Source of the DNA: Acetobacter estunensis
GTDB lineage: Bacteria; Pseudomonadota; Alphaproteobacteria; Acetobacterales; Acetobacteraceae
Length of the DNA stretch: 49,097 nucleotides
NCBI RefSeq assembly: GCF_011516945.1
Contig: NZ_WOTH01000022.1
Coordinates: 1 to 49,097 of the forward strand
Direction: 5' to 3'
Shown: piece after piece, positions 30,849-37,307 of the stretch
Layout of the letters: the number at the start of each line of letters is the position of its first letter
Position numbering within the stretch: the stretch's first letter is position 1
Program-made: the position numbers and the translations under genes
Notes under the pieces: model-generated
What the model was told of the DNA's origin: nothing
The model's input: the letters and a program-made list of their open reading frames with translations, nothing else
Databases searched by the model: none

Positions 30849-33824
30849 GTGACCAGGCTCAAACATCACCTGCTGACAGCCCAGGAACGGGATCAGATGC
30901 TCGCCATCCCGACAGACCGGGACAGTCTGGTCCGCCTTTACACTTTCGAGCCATCGGATCTGGATATCATCGGTTCCCGGCGCAGGCGACGCACCCAGAT
31001 GGGCGTTGCCGTGCAACTGGCGTTACTCAGGCACCCGGGAACAACACTGGCTCAGTTTGTGCAGGACGTCGGATCGACGCCATCCGCGTTGGTCGCCTTC
31101 GTGGCAGACCAACTTGAGCTTTCCGGCAGCGACCTCGCCGATTACGCCGCGCGGGAGCAGACGATGACCGATCATGCCCGCGATCTGATGACGATCCTTG
31201 GCCTGCGCGCGCCCCAGAGAGTCGATATCCCGTTCATGATCGAGGCTGCGGCAAACGCAGCCTGGGCCACGGACAGCGGCATCGTAATCGTCCGGGCCGT
31301 GATGGACGCGCTACGCCATGCCAAAATCGCACTCCCTTCGATTTCAACCATCGAACGCGCCAGCATTGCGGGACGGGCGCGGGCCCGACGGAAGACCGCG
31401 CAGGCGTTAACGCAGGGCCTCACAGGCGATCAGGTCACGGCGCTGGATCGGCTTTTCGCCACAACGCCTGAAGGGAGCATCAGCCAACTTGCCTCGCTCA
31501 AGACCATACCGGTTGCCGTCAAGCCGGATCACATCAAGCGCATTCTGGAATTGTTGAGACAGGTTCGACAGATCGGGATTGATCCCGTCGTCGCCAAGCG
31601 CATTCACATCGACCGCTTTCACCAATACGTCCGGGAAGGCCGGATATCTCCGGCCTCGATGATCGAGCGCTACACGCCATCACGCCGTTACGCCACGCTC
31701 GTCGCTTTCCTGATCGATGCCGAGGAACGTCTGACGGACAGCGCCCTGGACATGGCTGACAAGCTGGTCGGCAGCATCTTTACCCGGGCACGGAACACAA
31801 AGGCCCGCAGCTTTTCGGCAACGTCGAAGAACGTCGCACGCCTGATGCGCCTGTTTCAGGCGACCATCGATGCCTTGGCCGAGGCGGCCAGCGACGGCAG
31901 AGATCCCATGGAAACTCTGGATGCCACGGTCGGATGGGCGACCCTGTTGAAAGCAAGGTCAGAGGTTGGGGCGATCGCCAGGACTGCCGACCTCGATCCT
32001 CTGACAGCCGCTGCGGAGCGTTATATTACCCTTCGAAAATTCGCGCCCGATCTGCTGGAAACGCTGGAATTCCAGGCAGGAAGAGGAGGCGCCAAGACCC
32101 TGGCTGCGATCACGTTGTTGCGGAACCTCAACAGAGCAGGCAAACGCGATTTACCTGGCGACGCACCGATGCCGTTTCGCAAGGAATGGCAGAAGATCGT
32201 TATCGATCAGGATGACAAGCCCAACCGGCGTCTGTGGGAAATCGCGACGCTCGCGCATTTGCGCAACAAGCTGCGTTCCGGTGATGTGTGGATCGAGCGG
32301 TCGGCCAATTATCGTCGCTTCGACAGCTACATGCTCAGTACGGAGCAGGCAAAACCGTTCATTGCCGAACTTGACCTTCCCCTGTCGGCGGATGAATGGC
32401 TGGATCAGCGCGCTCGCGAATTGGATAAACGCCTGAAGAAGTTTGCGCAAAGCCTGAAACGCGACGCTTTGCAAGGCGTACGATTCCGAGACGGGCACCT
32501 CCAGATATCGCCGATACGCGCAACAACGCCTCCCAAGGCGGAAGACCTGGCGCAACAGCTCAACGCCCTGATGCCGCCAATCCGCATCACGGAGCTGCTG
32601 CACGAGGTGGCGCAGGCCACCGGTTTTTTGAACGCCTTTACCAACCTGCGCACGGGCGAAGCCTGCCCCCACGAGAACGCGTTGCTTGCTGCCATTCTGG
32701 CGGACGCTACCAATCTGGGGCTGTCACGCATGGCTGCCGCGAGTCACGGCGTTACCCGTGATCAGCTCTTCTGGACCCACGACGCTTACGTCCGCGACGA
32801 AAATTACCGCAAGGCGCTGGCTATCCTCATCGACTCTCACCATCGTCTGCCATTTTCCCGCATCTGGGGTGAGGGTTCGAGTTCAAGCTCCGATGGACAG
32901 TTCTTTCGCGGGGCCAAGCGCGGTGCCTCAGGCGGAGACGTCAATGCCCGCTATGGCGTCGACCATGGGTTCAGCTTTTACACGCATGTGTCTGATCAGC
33001 GCGCCCCATACCATGTGAAGGTCATCTCGGCTGCGACACACGAAGCGCCATACGTGCTCGACGGCCTGACCAATCATGGAACGGGGCTTAAAATCACCGA
33101 GCATTATACCGACACGGGTGGTGCCACCGACCATGTCTTCGCGCTCTGCGCCCTGTTGGGTTTTCGCTTTTGCCCACGCCTGCGCGACTTTCCGGATAGA
33201 CGCCTGGCGTCCATCGCACCGGCCAGTTCCTATCCCTCCATCAGCCCGCTGCTTGGCAAAACCATCCGCACCGACATCATTCGGGAACAATGGGAGGACG
33301 TGCTGCGGCTTGTCGGATCAATCAAGGCCGGGCATGTCGCGCCCTCCAGGATGTTGCGCAAGCTTGCTGCCTATGAGCGCCAGAATCGGCTCGACGTCGC
33401 ACTCCAGGAAATCGGCAAGATCGAGCGCACTCTGTTCATGCTCGACTGGCTCGAAACCCCTGATCTGCGGCAAAGATGTCAGGCAGGGCTCAACAACAGC
33501 GAGCAGCGGCATGTGCTGACCCAGGCAATCCATACCTTCCGCCAGGGACGGATCATCGACCGCAGCCATGAAGCCCAGCAATACCGGGCGTCGGGCCTCA
33601 ATCTCGTCATCGCGGCGATCGTCTACTGGAATACAGTCTATCTGCAAACCGCCGTCACACATCTGCGCTCAACATCGGCGGTCGTCCCGGAGGACCTGCT
33701 GGCGCATACTTCCCCGGTGGGATGGGAGCACATCGCCTTTTCCGGAGACTTCCTCTGGGACAAAGCCGCAGCTTCTGCGGGCCGCAAGACGCTCAATCTG
33801 TCGAAACAGGCTCGTGCCGCCTGA
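30849..33824 (+). CDS. tnpA: Tn3-family transposase
   Basis: A 991-residue transposase of the Tn3 family. The N-terminal DUF4158-type DNA-binding region (LLTAQERDQMLAIPTDRDSLVRLYTFEPSDLDIIGSRRRRRTQMGVAVQLALLRHPG) and the C-terminal catalytic half (SSSSDGQFFRGAKRGASGGDVNARYGVDHGFSFYTHVSDQRAPYHVKVISA, LTNHGTGLKITEHYTDTGGATDHVFALCALLGFRFCPRLRDF) are intact, with catalytic Asp residues in the DGQ and DTGG motifs. The start is GTG at 30849. Length is typical (950-1020). It would mobilise the whole 13.3-kb unit in trans on its ends. Confidence 0.95.
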   Translation: MTRLKHHLLTAQERDQMLAIPTDRDSLVRLYTFEPSDLDIIGSRRRRRTQMGVAVQLALLRHPGTTLAQFVQDVGSTPSALVAFVADQLELSGSDLADYAAREQTMTDHARDLMTILGLRAPQRVDIPFMIEAAANAAWATDSGIVIVRAVMDALRHAKIALPSISTIERASIAGRARARRKTAQALTQGLTGDQVTALDRLFATTPEGSISQLASLKTIPVAVKPDHIKRILELLRQVRQIGIDPVVAKRIHIDRFHQYVREGRISPASMIERYTPSRRYATLVAFLIDAEERLTDSALDMADKLVGSIFTRARNTKARSFSATSKNVARLMRLFQATIDALAEAASDGRDPMETLDATVGWATLLKARSEVGAIARTADLDPLTAAAERYITLRKFAPDLLETLEFQAGRGGAKTLAAITLLRNLNRAGKRDLPGDAPMPFRKEWQKIVIDQDDKPNRRLWEIATLAHLRNKLRSGDVWIERSANYRRFDSYMLSTEQAKPFIAELDLPLSADEWLDQRARELDKRLKKFAQSLKRDALQGVRFRDGHLQISPIRATTPPKAEDLAQQLNALMPPIRITELLHEVAQATGFLNAFTNLRTGEACPHENALLAAILADATNLGLSRMAAASHGVTRDQLFWTHDAYVRDENYRKALAILIDSHHRLPFSRIWGEGSSSSSDGQFFRGAKRGASGGDVNARYGVDHGFSFYTHVSDQRAPYHVKVISAATHEAPYVLDGLTNHGTGLKITEHYTDTGGATDHVFALCALLGFRFCPRLRDFPDRRLASIAPASSYPSISPLLGKTIRTDIIREQWEDVLRLVGSIKAGHVAPSRMLRKLAAYERQNRLDVALQEIGKIERTLFMLDWLETPDLRQRCQAGLNNSEQRHVLTQAIHTFRQGRIIDRSHEAQQYRASGLNLVIAAIVYWNTVYLQTAVTHLRSTSAVVPEDLLAHTSPVGWEHIAFSGDFLWDKAAASAGRKTLNLSKQARAA

Positions 33825-33825
33825 T

Positions 33826-33882
33826 CGTTCCTTTATTGTTCATGCCAAACGTTGTTTAGCGTACCATCCACACGATGGCCTC
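33826..33882 (-). repeat. Right terminal inverted repeat of the transposon
   Basis: Read on the minus strand it begins GAGGCCATCGTGTGGATGGT and matches the left end in about 51 of 57 positions. TATCA follows at 33883-33887. Confidence 0.88.
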
Positions 33883-34290
33883 TATCAGCCTAAAGCCCTT
33901 CTATCGGATTGGGAGCGCCGTGCCCTTCTTGCCTTTCGGTCGCAGATTCCAGCCGGACACTATGTTTGCCCGCAGGTGCGGCTTGCGGAGTTGGTAAGCA
34001 TCGTGGTCGATCCACGCCGCTTTCCCGAGGCGTTGAATCGGGTGGCCGGTAAAAGTCTTGATTTCGTGGTGATCGAACTGGCGACGGGGCGGCCGGTCCT
34101 TGCCATCGAACTCGATGACAGAAGCCACCAGCAGCGACAGCGGCAGGACCGCGACCGCTTCGTCAACGACCTGATGGAAGCCCTCAACATTCCGTTGCAA
34201 CGCTTTACGCCATCGATGTCGCTCGACGTTTCCGGGCACTTCGTGCCCGGTCCGTCAGCGCGTCAGGTACTTGCGCGGCCAGCGCGCTAA
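33883..34290 (+). pseudogene. DUF2726 protein, C-terminal part split by the transposon
   Basis: Continues the gene broken at 20590: YQPKALLSDWERRALLAFRSQIPAGHYVCPQVRLAELVSIV...LDFVVIELATGRPVLAIELDDRSHQQRQRQDRDRFVNDLMEALNIPLQRFTP. This is the DUF2726 domain, a restriction-endonuclease-like fold with a FVVI-x-E/AIELDD pattern. Read alone it has no start. Its 3' end overlaps the convergent small membrane protein gene by 36 bp. Confidence 0.85.
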
Positions 34291-34491
34291 GGCAGCCAGC
34301 GCCGCACACACTCCGCCCGCGATGAATGTCTTGTACGCGATGAGGATTCCAGCCGACCAGAGCAGCGATGAACCATGAATGAAGCAGAGCACCGCCAATA
34401 TGGCGGCCGGAAGGCCGACGACAAAAGCCAGAAGGGAGGCAAACGGGCGAAGCGCAAGCCGCAGGCCCGGATTGAGTGACATTCTCCGCAT
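34255..34491 (-). CDS. Small two-helix membrane protein
   Basis: A 78-residue protein with two hydrophobic segments (LRPFASLLAFVVGLPAAILAVLCFI and GILIAYKTFIAGGVCAALAALA) and basic ends. GGGAGGGCAGACT precedes ATG at 34491. It is last in a minus-strand run with the ParA-like operon (36 bp after the gene before it). No family recognised. Confidence 0.55.
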   Translation of the reverse strand: MRRMSLNPGLRLALRPFASLLAFVVGLPAAILAVLCFIHGSSLLWSAGILIAYKTFIAGGVCAALAALARWPRKYLTR

Positions 34492-34526
34492 AGTCTGCCC
34501 TCCCTTATGATGACGTGTCCCTGACC

Positions 34527-35186
34527 TTATTTGTTGTCCTGTGCAGCAGGAGGCCGAGGCGGCTCAAGCCAGAGCGGCGCAGCACAGGCCTGTCGCCCGC
34601 CCTGATCGAAAGCATGAGCACGGCAGGCTGATAGGACAGCCGGAATGTCGTTATTCCGGACCAGTTCAATCAGGGCCGTCTCCGCGCCCGGGCCATGCTC
34701 CTGTAGCGCCGCGAACAGCGCACCCTTGTCGTAAAGACCGTTCGTCCTGCCGTTTTTCCAGCCCGTGCCGTATCCGACACAGGCCGCCGTGATGGCAAGC
34801 ACTCCGGCAATGCCGCCCGCCATGAGCAGCGTCTTGAGCTTGACCGTGCGTTCCTGAACCTTCACCTGCGAAGCAGTCAGCTTCAGGAGTTGGGGAGCCA
34901 GTTCTTGAACGATTCCGGCTTTCTGGCCTTCAAGTTCCAGCCGTCCAGCTTCGACCGCATCGCTTCGCGCGCGATCGAGGTCCGCGCTGATGTCGCGATA
35001 CTTGTTGAACGTCGCCTTGTAGAGCGCGGCCTGAGCACCCAGCGTCTCGGACATCGCGTGCAGGGCAACACCCAACGGATCATCCGTCAGGTGCGCCTTG
35101 GCAATCGCCAACTGTAGATCCTGTCTCGCGCTGGCGATCGCGCCTTCAAAATCGTCTGCCGGTTCGTCCTGGCTTACGGAAGCCAT
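34527..35186 (-). CDS. Unknown plasmid protein with coiled coil and one membrane helix
   Basis: A 219-residue protein: an acidic N-terminus, a long helical/coiled-coil region (FEGAIASARQDLQLAIAKAHLTDD...DISADLDRARSDAVEAGRLELEGQKAGIVQEL), a membrane helix at about 130-150 (LLMAGGIAGVLAITAACVGYGTGW), and a C-terminal domain with paired cysteines outside. The start at 35186 overlaps the end of the ParA-like gene by 13 bp; longer upstream starts lie wholly within that gene. It may connect the ATPase to the membrane, which is inference from context. Confidence 0.6.
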   Translation of the reverse strand: MASVSQDEPADDFEGAIASARQDLQLAIAKAHLTDDPLGVALHAMSETLGAQAALYKATFNKYRDISADLDRARSDAVEAGRLELEGQKAGIVQELAPQLLKLTASQVKVQERTVKLKTLLMAGGIAGVLAITAACVGYGTGWKNGRTNGLYDKGALFAALQEHGPGAETALIELVRNNDIPAVLSACRAHAFDQGGRQACAAPLWLEPPRPPAAQDNK

Positions 35187-36073
35187 GACGTGATCCCAGC
35201 AAACCGGCGGTCCATCGCTTCGAGCCATGTCCGGACCTTCGAGCGGTCGAACATCCCGAGGGGAGGCGTGGTCAGGCCGTCGCGTGCGGCGCTGAACAAG
35301 CTCCGGCGGCTTTCGACGGCTGCCGCCGCATTGAGCCGGGGCATCCACAGCGGAACCGCGCCGTCCGTGACTTCATCCACGACCACGGCGCTTGTCAGCA
35401 GACGACCGAACGACTGGTCGCGGGTATGACCGATTTCCTTGGAGGTCTCGTTGAACACGATTGCCCGCGCGTCCGGTGAAAAACCACGCTCACGCAGCGT
35501 CGCGATCGGGGCCAGATCATCGACCTGCGATCCGACCAGCGAGATCAGGACGGGGACCGCACCGGCCTCGGCAATCGCTGACGCGAAACCCGGCATTTCG
35601 GCTGCCGTCTCGCGCAGTGTGGTATCGCCGCCGCCAAGATCGAGAACCGCTGTCGTCTGGTTCTCGACAGCGTATTCGATGAACCGCTGCATCCACTGCG
35701 CAACGCCTGCGGGATCGTCCGTGTTCGGTCGCGCCACGTCCTGAAAATACGACGAGAACGACGCATTGGTCGGGTCCAGGTCCGCCATAAGGATCGGCCG
35801 GTTGCCCAGCAGCGCACGTTCGGCCGCCCAACGTAGGAATGTGGTCTTGCCGGTCTTGCCGCGTCCGTTGACGAAGACGATTTTCGTCTTGCCGCTCAGG
35901 TCCATACCCTCGGCAATCATCGGCTCGGCTTCTTCGACCTTACGCGGCGTGAAGGGTTTCACGTCAAAGACGGGTTCCTGCGCGAGCGTCTGGTTCAGAT
36001 CGAACTTCGCAGGCTGGACCGGCTTCTTGGCAGCAGGCGCAGGGTTTTTGTTGCCTGATTTCGTGTCGCTCAT
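35174..36073 (-). CDS. ParA/MinD-like P-loop ATPase
   Basis: A 299-residue protein. A ~55-residue Pro/Ala/Lys-rich N-terminus is followed by KIVFVNGRGKTGKTTFLRWAAERAL, a Walker A variant (GRGKTGKTT) like that of ParA and plasmid transfer ATPases, then PILMADLDPTNASFSSYF (switch I region) and TTAVLDLGGGDTTLRE (Walker B). It most likely acts in plasmid partition, or as the accessory ATPase seen in mobilisation loci. It shares one base with the start of the preceding gene, so the operon order is 36669-gene, ATPase, coiled-coil membrane protein. The 12-bp repeat array upstream is a plausible centromere or operator. Confidence 0.75.
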   Translation of the reverse strand: MSDTKSGNKNPAPAAKKPVQPAKFDLNQTLAQEPVFDVKPFTPRKVEEAEPMIAEGMDLSGKTKIVFVNGRGKTGKTTFLRWAAERALLGNRPILMADLDPTNASFSSYFQDVARPNTDDPAGVAQWMQRFIEYAVENQTTAVLDLGGGDTTLRETAAEMPGFASAIAEAGAVPVLISLVGSQVDDLAPIATLRERGFSPDARAIVFNETSKEIGHTRDQSFGRLLTSAVVVDEVTDGAVPLWMPRLNAAAAVESRRSLFSAARDGLTTPPLGMFDRSKVRTWLEAMDRRFAGITSWLP

Positions 36074-36669
36074 TATGATTCCTCAGTCTTTACAGGACGA
36101 TTAGTTAGCATTGCTAAAGCATCGGCTCTTGAGCGTTTCGGCCGCTCAGGAGCCGTTTGCGTTTTTACCGCCTTTGGTTCGGCTGTCGGGGGTAAAGGGG
36201 TTCGCAGCGAGATCGGCTTGAACTCCGGTTCGCCTTCCATCCTTTCCGGGGCCTGTTCCAACCACGCTGGCGAGGGGTCCGCTGATGGGCTGATGGACGA
36301 GGCAGCAGGAGCCGGTTTCACGCCTCCCGGGACAACTGGCGTTCTCGCGGGAACCGCTCGAACTGTCGTCGCCTCTGACCTGTCCTTTCGCGCCTTGTAC
36401 GCTTTCGCGCGCAAGATCGACCCCTTCATGGGCACCGCGGTTTTATACGTGATGCGCGCACGAGCCATCGCCCGGCCGACATCATCCCAAGACCAGCCCG
36501 CACTCACCATCGCACTAAGCTCCGGCTCATGAGCGCGTATCCACGGCATCACTTGATCCTGTGGGGTCCAGTCCTGGCTGAACCGATCCGCAGCCTCCTG
36601 CAATTCCTCTTCAGTGCGAGGACGTTTGCTCGGAACTCCACGGATGGTCTGTCTGTTGGCGTTTTTCAT
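36073..36669 (-). CDS. Candidate DNA-binding protein of the plasmid maintenance/transfer operon
   Basis: A 198-residue protein with a structured N-terminal half and a Pro/Ala/Lys-rich tail. Residues ~45-95 (PWIRAHEPELSAMVSAGWSWDDVGRAMARARITYKTAVPMKGSILRAKAYKARK) form a helix-turn-helix-like unit of a kind common in plasmid mobilisation accessory proteins. It is first in the minus-strand operon, directly beside the palindrome at 36674-36693 and the eight 12-bp repeats, which are its natural candidate targets. The ATG at 36669 is the only reasonable start. Function beyond this is not known. Confidence 0.6.
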   Translation of the reverse strand: MKNANRQTIRGVPSKRPRTEEELQEAADRFSQDWTPQDQVMPWIRAHEPELSAMVSAGWSWDDVGRAMARARITYKTAVPMKGSILRAKAYKARKDRSEATTVRAVPARTPVVPGGVKPAPAASSISPSADPSPAWLEQAPERMEGEPEFKPISLRTPLPPTAEPKAVKTQTAPERPKRSRADALAMLTNRPVKTEES

Positions 36670-36673
36670 GGCT

Positions 36674-36693
36674 TGAGAAAAATTGCATTTTTC
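36674..36693. promoter_or_regulatory. Palindrome shared with the leader promoters
   Basis: GAGAAAAATTGCATTTTTCT, arms AGAAAAA and TTTTTCT around TTGCA, is identical to 10967-10986 and similar to the boxes near 10263 and 18125. It lies 4 bp upstream of the ATG of the minus-strand operon, suggesting a regulatory link between that operon and the leader-controlled genes. Confidence 0.65.
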
Positions 36694-36723
36694 TTCCCGT
36701 CCGTCACCTTATTTTTTTATTCC

Positions 36724-36819
36724 GTAGCCTCTAGCGTGCCCTCTTTTGTAGCCTCTGCCGTATCCTCTTTTGTGTCCTGAGACGTGGCCTCTTTCGTGTC
36801 CTCTATCGTATCCTTCCGT
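36724..36819. repeat. Array of eight 12-bp tandem repeats, GTRKCCTCTNNN
   Basis: Eight units in exact 12-bp register: GTAGCCTCTAGC, GTGCCCTCTTTT, GTAGCCTCTGCC, GTATCCTCTTTT, GTGTCCTGAGAC, GTGGCCTCTTTC, GTGTCCTCTATC, GTATCCTTCCGT. GT at positions 1-2 and CCT at 5-7 are invariant; the last three vary. The same family forms the five-unit array at 9704-9763. The spacing of roughly one helical turn per unit resembles parC-type partition sites or operators. Confidence 0.88.
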
Positions 36820-36935
36820 GAGAGGTAGGAAGGTGAAGGGTGAGTGGCTTTTTTTCTACAGACCAAGTCATGCTAGACGCATGGGGTGAAAAGGTGCGAA
36901 AAGAGGGCACTGATTCCGGCGCATCGCCTTCCGAT

Positions 36936-36960
36936 TCATTGCTCACGTTTTCGTGATAAT
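36936..36960. other. Hairpin in the candidate oriT region
   Basis: TCACG (36943-36947), TTTT, CGTGA (36952-36956), extended by imperfect ATTGC/ATAAT flanks. It stands 30 bp before the first gene of the relaxase operon. Relaxase-binding hairpins occupy such positions, but a promoter-proximal structure is equally possible. Confidence 0.4.
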
Positions 36961-36986
36961 GCCGGGAATAAGGAGCCCGAACCCTC

Positions 36987-37307
36987 ATGGCGAAAGACAC
37001 CGACGGGGCCTATCTCGCCCATGTTTCCGATACGCTGGAAGAGCACGGCAAGCAGCTCTCGGCCATTCAGACCGTCCTCGGGATGATGCTCGACACGCTT
37101 CAGGCGCAGACCGAAATGTTGACCGAAGTGCTGGCAGCCGCCAGAGACGAGCCGGGTGATTCTCCGGTTGCGCAGGCCCTCACCAACCTGACAGCCGCCG
37201 TGAGCGAGAACACCCAGGCCGTCAACACGATGGCCGAAAGCATGAACGATATGGCGTCTCAGCTTGTCGCTTCCGGTCACGAGGCGCCTGACACCCCGGC
37301 ACCCTGA
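36987..37307 (+). CDS. Small coiled-coil accessory protein of the relaxase operon
   Basis: A 106-residue acidic helical protein (MAKDTDGAYLAHVSDTLEEHGKQLSAIQTVLGMMLDTLQAQTEMLTEVL...AVSENTQAVNTMAESMNDMASQLV) with strong heptad patterns. No DNA-binding motif is evident. It ends at the first base of the relaxase start codon (TGATG overlap at 37305-37309), so both are co-translated. It may be a MobC-like or relaxosome partner; function is inferred only from position. Confidence 0.65.
   Translation: MAKDTDGAYLAHVSDTLEEHGKQLSAIQTVLGMMLDTLQAQTEMLTEVLAAARDEPGDSPVAQALTNLTAAVSENTQAVNTMAESMNDMASQLVASGHEAPDTPAP

Larger units (their letters stand above)
20591..33882. mobile_element. 13.3-kb Tn3-family transposon carrying a thiosulfate oxidation/oxidase cassette
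   Basis: Ends start GAGGCCATCGTGTGGA at 20591 and, inverted, at 33882; about 51 of the outer 57 bp match. A perfect 5-bp duplication TATCA flanks it (20586-20590 and 33883-33887), as expected for Tn3-family transposition. The interrupted DUF2726 frame is restored by precise excision. Contents: a partial second copy of the transposon left end (20591-21182), the eight-gene cargo operon (21356-28343), a DNA glycosylase gene remnant, then the complete left end, regulator, resolvase, res region and transposase (29221-33882). The 57-bp ends are longer than the usual 38 bp of Tn3. Confidence 0.93.
36670..36986. other. Divergent control region; candidate centromere and oriT
   Basis: This 317-bp region separates the leftward ParA-like operon from the rightward relaxase operon. 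From left to right it contains the AGAAAAATTGCATTTTTCT palindrome, an AT-rich tract, eight 12-bp repeats, and a TCACG-TTTT-CGTGA hairpin. MobF relaxase genes usually adjoin their oriT, so the nic site is expected here, but no known nic sequence is recognised. Confidence 0.55.

Noticed and set aside
29221..33882. Treating the 4.66-kb right part as the complete transposon inserted on its own here
   Set aside because: Its left flank (ACATT in the glycosylase gene) does not match the right flank TATCA, while TATCA does flank 20591 and 33882; the unit that entered this replicon is the 13.3-kb one.
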